The position numbers were made by a program, and so were the translations under genes. Positions 26,341 to 35,518 of a DNA stretch of 64,000 bases are shown here, piece after piece. The DNA lies in the NCBI RefSeq assembly GCF_009663685.2, contig NZ_RCOG02000024.1, positions 1 through 64,000 on the forward strand, written 5' to 3'. Source of the stretch: Cupriavidus sp. U2 (GTDB lineage Bacteria > Pseudomonadota > Gammaproteobacteria > Burkholderiales > Burkholderiaceae). Below the pieces are notes generated by a model. The model did not search any database. It had not been told where the DNA came from and saw only the letters and a program-made list of their open reading frames with translations. Position 1 is the first letter of the stretch. Each line of letters starts with the position of its first letter.

Positions 26341-27972
26341 ATGCCCAATCTTCGACGCAGTTTCCTGGCCCGGCTGGGCGTACTGACCGGGGCGAGCGTC
26401 GCCTCCGCCGCCGCCGGGGCTGCCGGGCGCGAGGCCGGCGAAGCCGTGCTGCCGGCGTCGCGCGAGCGAGCCGTCTCCATTGCCGACTTCGACGGATGCG
26501 ACCCCAGCGGCAGGACACCGTCCGACGCAGCATTCGCCAGCGCGGTGCGCACCATGGCCCGCCAGGTGCGCAAGGCACAGTCCGGCGAGAACTCCAACCA
26601 GATCGGCGGCAGGCGCATCATCGTGCCGCCAGGCACCTACCGCCTGACCAGACCGGGCGCGTTGTTCGACAGCGCTGCGCTGGGGGGCAGGACGCAGGGC
26701 CTGACGATCGAAGGGGACGGCCCTTCCGGCACCGTCGTCATCATCTACGAACCACGCGGCGACGGGGCGCTGTTCCGCAACCAGGATGCCGCGCTGGTGG
26801 TACGCCTGCGCAATCTGCAGTTCCACGGCAATGCCCCCAACTGCGACCTGATCGAAAGCGTCAGCAGCGGCGGCGCCCAGGACTATGCGTTCGACGACTG
26901 CCTGTTCACGGGCCAGTGGCGCTACGGCGTCAACCTGACGGGTGACAACTGCAACAGCGAGTGGAAGTTCTGGCGCTGCGCCTGGGCCGGGCAGTGGAAG
27001 GCCTTCCTGTACGTCGGCGACAAGCGGACGTCCGACCAGTTTCTGAACTACTGGTTCGACCACTGCAAGTACTGGTGCTCCAGCGCGTGGATAGACATGC
27101 ATCGCGGCGGCAGCATCAAGCTGACCGACTGCGACGTAAGCGGCTACGAGCCTACCGTGCAGACCCACCTGTTCAACCTGCGCGGCAACAACCACGCCAT
27201 GGGCGTCTGCTCGTTCAAGGCGGAGGGCCTGCGCGTGGAGCAGAAGTCGCGCCAGGCCGGCGTGATGTTCTGCGAGTGGGAGCAAGGCAATATCGGCTTC
27301 AAGGACTGCGACTTCGGCTCGCAGGGCTACCAGCAGTTCGCGGCGGGCACGGTGTCGGCGGTGTTTTCGCCGGGCAACACGGCCGGCGCGCAGGTGGTGT
27401 TCGACAACTGCCAGATCATGGGGCGGCACCAGTATGTCTCGGGCCAGGGTCCCACCGCGCAGGGCCGCGCCGTGTACCGCAACTGCGACTTCGTGAATTT
27501 CGCGCATCCAGACGAGGGATTGATGTTTTCCGAGTCGGGCAACCAGCTCGGCCGAAGGCGCGTCGTGACGCTCGAGGGCTGCCGGGGCAATAGCGCCGCC
27601 GGGGTCTATGCCGACGCCGAAATCGGCTGGAACGTGGCCGCATCGGCGACGGTCAGGACCAAGGTGGTATCGCTGCGCAACGCCTTCGGGCGGCTGCCGG
27701 CCCGCGCCGATGGCGCGCCGACGGTAATCCTGCCGCTGAATGCGATCGTCACGCGGGTCATCGTCGATGTGGCCGGCGGCGCCGGCAACTATTCGATCGT
27801 GACGGGCGAGTCGTCTCCCACCACGTTGCTCAAGGCCACCCGGCAGGCCGACGAACGCATGCTGTTTCGCTGCAGTACGCGCCAGCGCTGCACGCTGAGC
27901 CTGGTTCCCGGCGCCGGCACCGAGCAGCCGGCCAATGCCGAGGCGGTCGCCCTGATCGAGTACATCGGCTAG
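26341..27972 (+). CDS. Tat-exported right-handed beta-helix protein
   Basis: 543-aa protein with a clear twin-arginine signal (LRRSFLARLGVLTGASVAS). The IIVPPGTYRLTRPGALFD segment and many short strands with repeated aromatic/Asp turns (FDDCLFTGQW, FWRCAWAGQW, FKDCDFGSQG, YRNCDFVNFA) indicate a pectate-lyase-type parallel beta-helix, as in polysaccharide lyases and epimerases. No catalytic triad can be assigned by eye. The many Cys residues fit an oxidised exported or Tat-folded protein. GGAGG lies before the ATG. It follows the copper oxidase and cytochrome c and ends at a terminator. A role in trimming or modifying the secreted EPS is likely but unproven. Confidence 0.82.
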   Translation: MPNLRRSFLARLGVLTGASVASAAAGAAGREAGEAVLPASRERAVSIADFDGCDPSGRTPSDAAFASAVRTMARQVRKAQSGENSNQIGGRRIIVPPGTYRLTRPGALFDSAALGGRTQGLTIEGDGPSGTVVIIYEPRGDGALFRNQDAALVVRLRNLQFHGNAPNCDLIESVSSGGAQDYAFDDCLFTGQWRYGVNLTGDNCNSEWKFWRCAWAGQWKAFLYVGDKRTSDQFLNYWFDHCKYWCSSAWIDMHRGGSIKLTDCDVSGYEPTVQTHLFNLRGNNHAMGVCSFKAEGLRVEQKSRQAGVMFCEWEQGNIGFKDCDFGSQGYQQFAAGTVSAVFSPGNTAGAQVVFDNCQIMGRHQYVSGQGPTAQGRAVYRNCDFVNFAHPDEGLMFSESGNQLGRRRVVTLEGCRGNSAAGVYADAEIGWNVAASATVRTKVVSLRNAFGRLPARADGAPTVILPLNAIVTRVIVDVAGGAGNYSIVTGESSPTTLLKATRQADERMLFRCSTRQRCTLSLVPGAGTEQPANAEAVALIEYIG

Positions 27973-28018
27973 GCCCAAAGGGCCCGCAAGTTCCCCAACA
28001 CATCCGGAGATGACCGCA

Positions 28019-28045
28019 GGGCGCCCCAAGGGGCGCCTTGTCGTT
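28019..28045 (+). terminator. terminator after the beta-helix gene
   Basis: GGCGCCCC (28020-28027) pairs with GGGGCGCC (28030-28037), opening to a 4-nt loop if one pair is lost. A T-rich TTGTCGTTT follows. This is well placed to end the SCO-to-beta-helix unit. Confidence 0.7.
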
Positions 28046-28083
28046 TCACCGCCGCCCGTCAAAAGCACGCAACCAGCGGCAAA

Positions 28084-28114
28084 TGAAAAAGGCCGCTTCG
28101 GAAGAAGCGGCCTT
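28084..28114 (-). terminator. terminator of the epsA-epsP-epsB operon
   Basis: AAGGCCGCTTC (28089-28099) and GAAGCGGCCTT (28104-28114) form a perfect 11-bp stem with a GGAA loop. On the minus strand it runs directly into TTTTT, a classical intrinsic terminator 35 bp past the epsB stop. Confidence 0.9.
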
Positions 28115-28148
28115 CGGGGCCTTCCAGGCGGGGCGGCGATTTGCAGGA

Positions 28149-30398
28149 TCAGGCCCGTTTTGCCTGTACGCTGCCGTAGCGGTTCAGGTAGCGGTACTTG
28201 CCGAAGTGGTAGTGCGAACGGTACCAGCGCCCTTCCACCTCGAGGCCGTTGAACAGCACGCCCTTGACCTCGCCGCCGGCCTGTTCGATCACGCGGCGCG
28301 CGGCGGTCAGTTCGGCGGCGGTGGTCTTGTCGGCGCGTGCCACCAGGAACACCGCACCGGCTCGCGGCGCCAGGATGCCGGCGTCGGCGGCGGCCAGCAC
28401 CGGCGGGGTGTCGATCAGCACCAGGTCGTACCGGGAACGCAGTTCCGCGAGCAGGCTATCCATAACGGGGCTCTGCAGCACGTCGGCGGCGAGCGGCGGC
28501 TCGGCGCCCGTGGCGATGAAATCCAGTCCCGGCACCACGTCGTGCTGGATCACGTCGTCGAGGCGCGTGCTGGTCAGCGCCTCGGTCAGGCCGGGTTTGC
28601 GCGGGACGTTGAAGCGTTCGTTCAACGCGCCGCGTCGCAGGTCGCCGTCCACCAGGACCACCTTGCGACCGGCTGCCGCCGCGACCACGGCGAAGTTCGC
28701 GCTCAGGAACGACTTGCCGGCTTCCGGGGCCGGGCCGGTGAACACCACGACGTTGTTGCGCTGGGCCCCGAGCAGCGCGAACTGCAGCGCGGTACGGAAG
28801 CCACGCAGGCTTTCGATGGCCGGATCGTCGGGCTCGCCGATGGCCAGCACATCGCCGCCACCGCTCTTCACGCGCGACAGCCGGGCCTGCTGGGCGCTCA
28901 TCGGGATGGTCGCGTACACGGTCATGCCGCATTGCGACTCGATCTCGTCGGCATCTGTCACGCCGCCATCGAACACGCGCCGGATGGCCACCACGATCAG
29001 CGCGATCACGATGGCCAGCACACCGGACGTCGCGCCGATCAGCATGCGGTTCGGACGTACGGGCTTGAGCGGGACGTCGGCGCCGTCGATCAGGCGCGCC
29101 GTACCGACCTTGCTGGCCTTGACCAGCCGCAGCTGCTGCACGTCGTTCAGCAGTGACTGGTAGAGCTCGGTGTTGACCTTCAGGTCCCGCATCAGCCGCA
29201 GAACGTTCTGCTCGACGTCCGGCAGCTTCTGGATCTTGCCGGTGACGCCGTTCAGCTGCCCGGTCAGACCGGCGATCTGGTTGTCCAGGATCTCGATGGT
29301 CGGGTGATTGGTCGTGAAGCGCGCGATCAGTTCCTGGCGCTTCTGGCGCAGCTCCTGCAGCTTGGTCTGGATCTGAACCGACTGCGAGAGGATCAGCTTC
29401 GATTCCTCGCTGAGGTCGATGGTGCCCCGCTGGTTACGCATCGCGTTGTAGCGCGATTCGGCCGTCTCCATCTGCTGCTTGAGCTGCGGGAGCTGGCTTT
29501 CCAGGAAGTTGACCGACTTCTCGGCCTCGGCCGCCTTGCGGCGCAGGTTCTGCTCCACGTACTCGTTGCCGATCTCGTTCAGGGTCGACGCGGTACGCGC
29601 CGGCGACGTGCCTTCCAGCGCCACGCCGATCACGCCGCTCTGCTTGCCGCGCTCGCTGATCATGAGCTGGTCCTGCAGGCTGGAGATGGCAATGCCGCGC
29701 GGCACGCGACGGACGTAGAACTGCGCGCCGGCACGGCCGTCCAGGCGGCTGATGTCGATCGTCACCGAGCCGCTGCCGGTGGCCACCGTCAGCGGATGGC
29801 CAACCTCGCCTTCGGCGGTCTGGTCGCTACTGGCGAACGCCAGCCGATACTTGCCGTCGCCCAGCGCCGTGACCACCATGCGGCGGTCTTCCATCTGGGG
29901 CGGTACGTCCAGGCGGTCGACCACGATCGATTCGCTGCCCCACGCGTAGCCGCCAAAGCCGAACAGGCCGGGGGTGGACAGTTCCCGGTTGTAGCTGGCG
30001 ATCGCGGCGCCGATCAGCGGCAGGTAGCGGGGCACCGCCTCGACATCGAGCCGCAGCGTGTCCACGGCCTTGCCGACCACCATGCGCGAGCGCAGCAGTT
30101 CGATCTCGGCCGAGGCCGCCGGCTTGGCGTCGAACACGGGCGAGATGTTCGCGGCCAGCTTGCTGGCCGAGTTGCCCGGGGTGGTGTCTTCCACCTGGAC
30201 CACGATGTCGGCGCGGTAGACGGGGCGCGCCAGGAACGCATACAGCAGCCCCGCGCAGAGGATGGTCGCGGCGACTGTCACGAACGTCCACCGGTAGCGG
30301 ACCAGGACGTCGACGTACGACGTCATGTCCATGGGCTTCTCGTTGTCTTCCCATGTATCAGGAGCCGTGTCCCGGAAATTCCGTACGATACTCATCAT
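28149..30398 (-). CDS. epsB: Wzc-type tyrosine autokinase / chain-length regulator (EpsB-like)
   Basis: 749-aa inner-membrane BY-kinase. Two helices (WTFVTVAATILCAGLLYAFL near 38 and MLIGATSGVLAIVIALIVVA) flank the periplasmic domain with its GNVR-type and coiled-coil parts. The cytoplasmic kinase has Walker A GPAPEAGKSF (about residue 555), Walker A' VLVDGDLRRGA and Walker B LVLIDTPPVL. The tail SHYHFGKYRYLNRYGS is the Tyr cluster that is autophosphorylated in this family. The ATG overlaps the stop of the phosphatase gene (ATGA). It acts with the outer-membrane EpsA channel to polymerise and export EPS. A second Wzc-like protein lacking the Tyr tail is at 17707-20094. Confidence 0.95.
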   Translation of the reverse strand: MMSIVRNFRDTAPDTWEDNEKPMDMTSYVDVLVRYRWTFVTVAATILCAGLLYAFLARPVYRADIVVQVEDTTPGNSASKLAANISPVFDAKPAASAEIELLRSRMVVGKAVDTLRLDVEAVPRYLPLIGAAIASYNRELSTPGLFGFGGYAWGSESIVVDRLDVPPQMEDRRMVVTALGDGKYRLAFASSDQTAEGEVGHPLTVATGSGSVTIDISRLDGRAGAQFYVRRVPRGIAISSLQDQLMISERGKQSGVIGVALEGTSPARTASTLNEIGNEYVEQNLRRKAAEAEKSVNFLESQLPQLKQQMETAESRYNAMRNQRGTIDLSEESKLILSQSVQIQTKLQELRQKRQELIARFTTNHPTIEILDNQIAGLTGQLNGVTGKIQKLPDVEQNVLRLMRDLKVNTELYQSLLNDVQQLRLVKASKVGTARLIDGADVPLKPVRPNRMLIGATSGVLAIVIALIVVAIRRVFDGGVTDADEIESQCGMTVYATIPMSAQQARLSRVKSGGGDVLAIGEPDDPAIESLRGFRTALQFALLGAQRNNVVVFTGPAPEAGKSFLSANFAVVAAAAGRKVVLVDGDLRRGALNERFNVPRKPGLTEALTSTRLDDVIQHDVVPGLDFIATGAEPPLAADVLQSPVMDSLLAELRSRYDLVLIDTPPVLAAADAGILAPRAGAVFLVARADKTTAAELTAARRVIEQAGGEVKGVLFNGLEVEGRWYRSHYHFGKYRYLNRYGSVQAKRA

Positions 30399-30880
30399 GC
30401 CTCTCCGTGGCGATGGGCCGGCTCTGCCGCATGGATTCGTGCCGACCAGGATTCAACACCCTTCTTGATCAAACCAAGTACGATGACAAACATGTTCTGC
30501 GAGCCGCCGAAAGGGTCCGGCACATCGGCCTTCTGCTGTTCGCAGAGGCGATGCGTCTTGCCGCGCGCCTGCGGGTACAGCGTCTCGATCGCGTCGCGCT
30601 GCTCCTCGTCCATCACAAGGACCAGGTCGGCGTCGGTGACCAGCGACTGGTCCACGGCGCGGGCGCGATGCTGGCTCAGGTCGTCGCCCTCGATGGCGAG
30701 CAGGCGCACCGCGCGAGGGTCCGCGGTGGCGCCCACGGGCGGCGCCAGGCCAGCCGACAGCACATTGCAGTGGGGCAAGGCCCGGCTCAGCAGTGCCGCC
30801 GCCATCGGGCTGCGGCACCGGTTGCCAATGCAGATCACGAGGATCGACCTGACCATGTCGCGTCCGCTGGTGACGATCAT
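30395..30880 (-). CDS. epsP: low-molecular-weight protein tyrosine phosphatase (Wzb/EpsP)
   Basis: 161-aa cytoplasmic phosphatase that should dephosphorylate the Tyr tail of EpsB and so cycle the export machine. The P-loop is Cys17-IGNRC-Arg23-Ser (VICIGNRCRSP), and the general-acid Asp122 lies in VPDPFGGSQ. The length is normal for the family. ATG 30880 is preferred over the internal ATG at 30856 because it overlaps the EpsA stop (ATGA); its own stop overlaps the EpsB start the same way. All three proteins are therefore translationally coupled. Confidence 0.94.
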   Translation of the reverse strand: MIVTSGRDMVRSILVICIGNRCRSPMAAALLSRALPHCNVLSAGLAPPVGATADPRAVRLLAIEGDDLSQHRARAVDQSLVTDADLVLVMDEEQRDAIETLYPQARGKTHRLCEQQKADVPDPFGGSQNMFVIVLGLIKKGVESWSARIHAAEPAHRHGEA

Positions 30881-32037
30881 GGCCGCGCGATGCTGGCCGT
30901 ACCCACAACCGGCTGGACGAGCAGCGTCATCACACGGGCCCAGCGTACGAGGTCACGCGCATCGACGTAGACCACGTCCTTCGGCTCCAGCTCGAAGCTT
31001 TCCGCGATGGCCAGGGCCACCGGCGAGGTGCCGTCGAGGTGGTAGACCTTGGGCTTGCCATCGTTGGTCTTGCGAATGACGAAGATCTGCTCGGCGTTGG
31101 CCGTCTGCGGGCTGACGCCGCCAGAGTCGCCGAGGGCTTCGTTCAGCGTCATGCGGCCATTGCGCATCAGCAGCGACGACGGCTTGACCACTTCGCCTGT
31201 CACGAAGACCTTGCTGTCCTCGCGCTGCTCCACGCGCACGATGTCGCCGGAGCGCAGCAGGATGCGCGACGGATCGATGCCCCTGGCCAGCAGCGCCGGC
31301 ATGTTCACGTACCAGCTGCGTTCGCCGCGCGTGACCCGCACGCGGCTGTTGTCGCCGGTCAGGTTCAGCACCCCGCCCGCACGGTTCAGCGCTTCGACGA
31401 GCGTCATCGGCGCATCGTCGATGGCCAGCATGCCAGGCGTCTTGACTTCGCCGTCCACGTACACGCGCTGGCTGCGGAAGCCCAGCACGCGCACCGTCAT
31501 CTGGGGATCGCGCACCACGCGCGACAGGATGCGGGCCATCTCGTCGCGGACTTCGTTGGCGGTCTTGCCGGCGACCCGCATGACGCCGGCATAGGGAAAC
31601 TGGATATCGCCCGAGGGGCTGACAACGTAGCCCGGCATGTTCGAGCCACCGCTCGAAGTCGGAATCTCGAACGCGGCCCCGATGCTGTACGTCTGCGTCG
31701 GGAACACCAGTTCGGGGTGGTCCCAGACCACCACCGAGATGATGTCGCCGGCGCCGATGCGATAGGGCGCAGGCGTGCCGAACAGTTCCTCGACGCCGGC
31801 ATTGGCCGGTTTGGCATGGGCCTGCTGCTCGCGGACCAGTTCCAGCGTGATCGGCGTGACCTCGGGCATCGAATCGGGGCTGACGCCGCCGACCGGACTG
31901 GCGCTGAATTTCATGCCCGGGGACGCCGCGCAGGCGCCCAGCAGCAATGCGGCACACACCATGGCCAGCGTGGCGGCCAGTGATCGAGGCGATCTGGCGT
32001 TGCACCGGCTGACTGTGTGGTAATGGCTAGTCTTCAC
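30877..32037 (-). CDS. epsA: outer-membrane polysaccharide export lipoprotein (Wza/EpsA)
   Basis: 386-aa lipoprotein that forms the outer-membrane EPS channel. The signal peptide ends in a lipobox, LLLGAC. The polysaccharide-export domain starts at APYRIGAGDIISVVVWDHPE, followed by SLBB-type repeats (VYVDGEVKTPGMLAI, VFVTGEVVKPSSLLM) and a C-terminal amphipathic helix (ARVMTLLVQPVVG). The start is GTG 32037, with GGGGAGAGG upstream; longer frames have no ribosome site or signal peptide at their N-terminus. It heads the epsA-epsP-epsB operon. The GTGC-N6-GCAC dyad lies 90 bp upstream. Confidence 0.93.
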   Translation of the reverse strand: MKTSHYHTVSRCNARSPRSLAATLAMVCAALLLGACAASPGMKFSASPVGGVSPDSMPEVTPITLELVREQQAHAKPANAGVEELFGTPAPYRIGAGDIISVVVWDHPELVFPTQTYSIGAAFEIPTSSGGSNMPGYVVSPSGDIQFPYAGVMRVAGKTANEVRDEMARILSRVVRDPQMTVRVLGFRSQRVYVDGEVKTPGMLAIDDAPMTLVEALNRAGGVLNLTGDNSRVRVTRGERSWYVNMPALLARGIDPSRILLRSGDIVRVEQREDSKVFVTGEVVKPSSLLMRNGRMTLNEALGDSGGVSPQTANAEQIFVIRKTNDGKPKVYHLDGTSPVALAIAESFELEPKDVVYVDARDLVRWARVMTLLVQPVVGTASIARP

Positions 32038-32126
32038 GGCATCCTCTCCCCAGTCGATTAAACGAGACGCGCATCGCTGTGCATCGCGACTGAATGCATC
32101 GTAGGAGTCTGCAAAGTGCACTATCG

Positions 32127-32140
32127 GTGCGCTCTCGCAC
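32127..32140. promoter_or_regulatory. candidate operator GTGC-N6-GCAC in the epsA/deacetylase divergent region
   Basis: GTGCGCTCTCGCAC: arms GTGCG/CGCAC with N4, the same as at 7486 and 43893. It is 90 bp upstream of epsA and 136 bp upstream of the deacetylase gene, so one site could serve both directions. Confidence 0.5.
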
Positions 32141-32275
32141 ATTGGTGCAGAAGCCCGCCCAGCTAACGTTGCGTATCGCACCGAGTGCCCGCTGCGGTGC
32201 CGCATATCGTGACCCCAAGGCGGCGGATTGGCATCCGCCATGGGCCTTTGGCGTTGCAAAACCACGGAGAGAGCA

Positions 32276-33034
32276 ATGAGGGGTGTGATCATCAATGCCG
32301 ACGATTTTGGCTACGACGAAGATACCTTCAGGGCCACGGTCGCCTGCTTCGAGGCAGGTCTGCTGACCAGCGCCACGATACTGGCCGGCCGGCCCGCCAC
32401 GGCGCAGGCCTGCCGGTACGCCCGGGACAACCAGCACCGCCAGTCCTTCGGGCTGCATTTCAACATCGTGGAAGGCTGGCGCCCGCCCGCGTCGAGTTCG
32501 CTGTGCCGCAAGGACGGGTCGCTGTTCCCGCCGAAGATCCAGCGCGCGCGGGCCATGGCCGGCCTGATCGACGCGGCCGATATCCGGCGCGAATTCCGGC
32601 TGCAGCTGGAGGAGCTGCGCGACCAGGGCGTGGATGTGTCGCACGTGGATGGCCACGGCCACATGCACAAGTACCCGGCGATCATGCGCGTGCTGCGCGA
32701 TGAAATGCTGCGCGCCGGCATCTCGCGCGTGCGGCGGCCCCAGAACTGCTACTTCATGAAGAACCACGTGCGCGGCGCCATGAACGTGTTGCTGCTGCGG
32801 CACTTTGGCGGCCTGCGCAGCCCGGACTTCTATGTCGGCGCCGATACGCGCCAGCGCGGCTGGGCGCTGCAACTGCCCGCCATCCTGCCGGAGGGGGTCA
32901 CCGAGATGTCGGTGCATCCGGGCTACACCGAGACGTGGCGCGAGGAAGAGGGCGCACCGCTGATGGACCCGGGTCCGCTCCACACCGTGCTCAAGGATGC
33001 CGGCATCACCCTGATGCGCTACCACGACATCTGA
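32276..33034 (+). CDS. ChbG/HpnK/YdjC-family carbohydrate deacetylase
   Basis: 252-aa metal-dependent deacetylase of the YdjC/ChbG/HpnK family. The metal-binding motifs are visible: INADDFGYDED at residues 6-16 and HVDGHGHMHKYP mid-protein, plus GLHFNIVEGW and MSVHPGYTET. No signal peptide is seen, so it should act in the cytoplasm, probably removing an N-acetyl group from a sugar or lipid-linked EPS intermediate. GGAGAG lies before the ATG. It is divergent from epsA and shares its regulatory region. The substrate is unknown; family members act on chitin oligosaccharides or hopanoid precursors. Confidence 0.88.
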   Translation: MRGVIINADDFGYDEDTFRATVACFEAGLLTSATILAGRPATAQACRYARDNQHRQSFGLHFNIVEGWRPPASSSLCRKDGSLFPPKIQRARAMAGLIDAADIRREFRLQLEELRDQGVDVSHVDGHGHMHKYPAIMRVLRDEMLRAGISRVRRPQNCYFMKNHVRGAMNVLLLRHFGGLRSPDFYVGADTRQRGWALQLPAILPEGVTEMSVHPGYTETWREEEGAPLMDPGPLHTVLKDAGITLMRYHDI

Positions 33035-33106
33035 GGTCCCATCGGGCTTCGTTCCCTTGTCCAGCGACGTCGCGGGCCTCGATCTTCGAGGCCGGCTGTC
33101 ATTGGG

Positions 33107-34339
33107 TCACGCGTTGTGGGCGGCGTTGCTGTTCGCCTTGTGCGCGCTGATGGCGGCAATCGTGCGGTCCAGCACGTCCTCGGCGCGCTGTCGTTGCGCC
33201 TGAAAATGGATGAGCAGCGCGGCGCGCCGGGCCTCGGCGTGGCCGTCCGGTGTCATCAGCTTGCGCAGCCAGGCGATGGCGTACTCCGCGAAGTCGGCGT
33301 CGCGCGGCACCAGCACCCCGTTGCAGTCATCGATCATCGAGCCGATGCAGCCGCGATCGTTGGTGATCACGGGCACGCCGTGGCTGTGTGCCTCCAGCAG
33401 GATCAGCGGCGCCGCCTCGTTGTGGTAGGTCGTCGGGAACAGCAGCGCGTCCAGATGGCGGAAGAATGCTTCCTTCTGTGCGCCGTGCACCGGCCCCAGG
33501 TAGCGCACGCACGGCGTGCGGGCCAGCTCGGCATCGAACCGGGCGCGGATGTCGGGCGCCACGGGCCCCGCGATACGCGCGCAGACCGGCATGCCGATTT
33601 CCTGCGCCAGCCGCACGACCTCGAAGAAGGTGAAGATGCCCTTGGCCGCCGTGATGTTCGACAGGAAGCCGACACGGATCGCCTCGTCGGCCGCTTCCGG
33701 GGGCGGGGCGTCGGCCGACGCCAGCGCGGACGCGTCCGGCAGGTCGATCAGGCTCAGGTTCGACAGCACCTGGACGTTGCCGGGCGGCAACCCGTAGATG
33801 CGGGACAGCTCGGCGCCCATCGTGTCGCACAGAACCAGGTGCCGGCCGCGCGGCGCGCAACGCAGGATCAGGCGGGTGTACCAGGTGGCGCGGTTGATGT
33901 AGGCAAAGCTGTGGTGATGGAAGTAGATGGCCATGCCCGCCAGGTTCGCCAGCGCCACGAACGGTGCGTCGAGCAACTGTCCGAGCCCGCCCGAGAGTCC
34001 GAGATACAGCGTGTGGGGCCGCTCGTTCACGATCAGCCGGCTCAGGCGCCACAACTGCCGTGCACGGTTGGCAAGTGCCTTCAGGCCGGCCGCGCGCCCC
34101 GAGGCCCGTTTGGCCACGTCGAGCACCTCGACCGGCGCACGTTCGCGAATGCGGTCGAGCATGCGCTGGTTGGATGCCGAAAAGCCGTTGTGCGGCGGTG
34201 GCAGGGGCCCCAGGAAGACCACGGGCCGGGCCAGTGCCGCAGGCGGCCGGTCGGACTCGATACGCGGCGTGGGCGCGGGTGGCGTGCCGGCTTCGGCGGG
34301 CTGTTTGGCAATCGGCCCGAAAGCGTTGGGCATGGTCAT
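33107..34339 (-). CDS. family 4-type glycosyltransferase
   Basis: 410-aa GT-B fold transferase. The N-terminal PVVFLGPLPPPHNGFSASNQ is a donor-domain start with a GF glycine loop. The C-terminal domain has VGFLSNITAAKGIFTF, VRYLGPVHG and the FPTTYHNEAAPLILLEAHSH pattern with the EX7E-type acidic pair. The ATG overlaps the stop of the upstream transferase (ATGA). It is the last gene of the wcaI-wcaF-GT-GT unit on the minus strand. It probably adds one sugar to the EPS repeat; specificity cannot be read. Confidence 0.88.
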   Translation of the reverse strand: MTMPNAFGPIAKQPAEAGTPPAPTPRIESDRPPAALARPVVFLGPLPPPHNGFSASNQRMLDRIRERAPVEVLDVAKRASGRAAGLKALANRARQLWRLSRLIVNERPHTLYLGLSGGLGQLLDAPFVALANLAGMAIYFHHHSFAYINRATWYTRLILRCAPRGRHLVLCDTMGAELSRIYGLPPGNVQVLSNLSLIDLPDASALASADAPPPEAADEAIRVGFLSNITAAKGIFTFFEVVRLAQEIGMPVCARIAGPVAPDIRARFDAELARTPCVRYLGPVHGAQKEAFFRHLDALLFPTTYHNEAAPLILLEAHSHGVPVITNDRGCIGSMIDDCNGVLVPRDADFAEYAIAWLRKLMTPDGHAEARRAALLIHFQAQRQRAEDVLDRTIAAISAHKANSNAAHNA

Positions 34340-35481
34340 GCTCGTGCATCCTCCAGTATCTTGAGGCAGCCTTCCATGATCGAGCGGCCGGCGCACTCCG
34401 GCGAGTATTGCGCGGCCACGTCCAGGCAGTGCCGCATCGTCACGGCGACGTCGGCAAAGCTCCGGGTGGCACGCAGCAGGGTACGGCTCAGGTCGGCCAC
34501 GTCGCGCGTGACAAAGGTGTGGCCGGTCAGGCCGTCCTGGACCAGCTCGGGAATGCAGCCGCAACAATCGCTCACCACGATCGGGCAGCCATAGCTCAGT
34601 GCCTCGTTGACGACGAGGCCCCAGGCCTCGGTGTGGCTGGGCAGCACGAGGCAGGTAGCCCGGCAATACTGTTGCGCCAGCTGGTCGATATCCATGGCGC
34701 CCAGGAACTGCACCGCATCGGCGATGCCTAGCGATTCGGCAAGCTGCGGCATCTGTTCGGACTCGACGACCGGCCCCGCCAGCACCAGCGTGGCCGCCGG
34801 CTGCTGGCGGCGAACGTCGACAAAGGCGCGTAACAGGTCCTCGATGCCCTTGGCGCGGCATACCAGCCCCACGAACAGGAAGCGGGGGCGATCCGGCGAT
34901 GGCGCGTTGGCCAGCCGCATGCTGGCGGCCGACTCGGTGCTGTAGGTGTGCGGCAGTGCTGCGGCCTGGCAGCGGTAGACAATGCGCGCGGGATCGGCGC
35001 CCATGGCGATCACGTACTCGGCGGAACGCTGGCCGTAGACGAAGATGCCGTCGCACTGGCGGAAGAAAAAGCGCTTGAGCTGCCGCTTGAGCGGGTGATC
35101 GGCCTGGTCGCGCATGGTCGAATCGCAGAACACGCCGCGGCGCTTGCCCGCCAGCATGCACGCGGCCAACATGGCCCAGAACTCCACCCGGTGATAGCCG
35201 GGCATGAGGATCAGCCGGCTGCGCGAGCGGAACACCTCGCGCATCAGCCGCAGCGATACCTTCCACGCCGGAATGGTTTCGTAGGGCGCGTCGAACAGGA
35301 TCTGGTACGGATACCGGTGGTAGCTGGTGTCGACACTGCTGTAGGCCGAGCGGCCGTAGCCGGTGGCGGAGATGTGGAAGAAGCGTACGTCCTGCCCCTT
35401 GCCGCGCGCGTGCGAAAACGCCTCCGTGAACACGGCGCCCTTGTACTTGGGCCAAAGCATGTTGTGATAGATGTCGATCAT
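34336..35481 (-). CDS. family 4-type glycosyltransferase
   Basis: 381-aa GT-B transferase. The donor-binding half includes PRFLFVGLVCRAKGIEDLL, VQFLGAMDIDQLAQ and LPSHTEAWGLVVNEALSYG with the two Glu of the EX7E motif, followed by GCPIVVSDCCG. The N-terminal acceptor half starts IDIYHNMLWPKYKGAVFTEA. ATG 35481 has an AGGGAC site; the longer frame adds an unlikely Arg-rich stretch. The stop overlaps the next gene (ATGA). It is part of the minus-strand EPS assembly unit headed by the WcaI-like gene. Confidence 0.88.
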   Translation of the reverse strand: MIDIYHNMLWPKYKGAVFTEAFSHARGKGQDVRFFHISATGYGRSAYSSVDTSYHRYPYQILFDAPYETIPAWKVSLRLMREVFRSRSRLILMPGYHRVEFWAMLAACMLAGKRRGVFCDSTMRDQADHPLKRQLKRFFFRQCDGIFVYGQRSAEYVIAMGADPARIVYRCQAAALPHTYSTESAASMRLANAPSPDRPRFLFVGLVCRAKGIEDLLRAFVDVRRQQPAATLVLAGPVVESEQMPQLAESLGIADAVQFLGAMDIDQLAQQYCRATCLVLPSHTEAWGLVVNEALSYGCPIVVSDCCGCIPELVQDGLTGHTFVTRDVADLSRTLLRATRSFADVAVTMRHCLDVAAQYSPECAGRSIMEGCLKILEDARA

Positions 35482-35518
35482 CGTCAGTCCCTGGGCTGCG
35501 AAATGACCTGGCGGCCGT

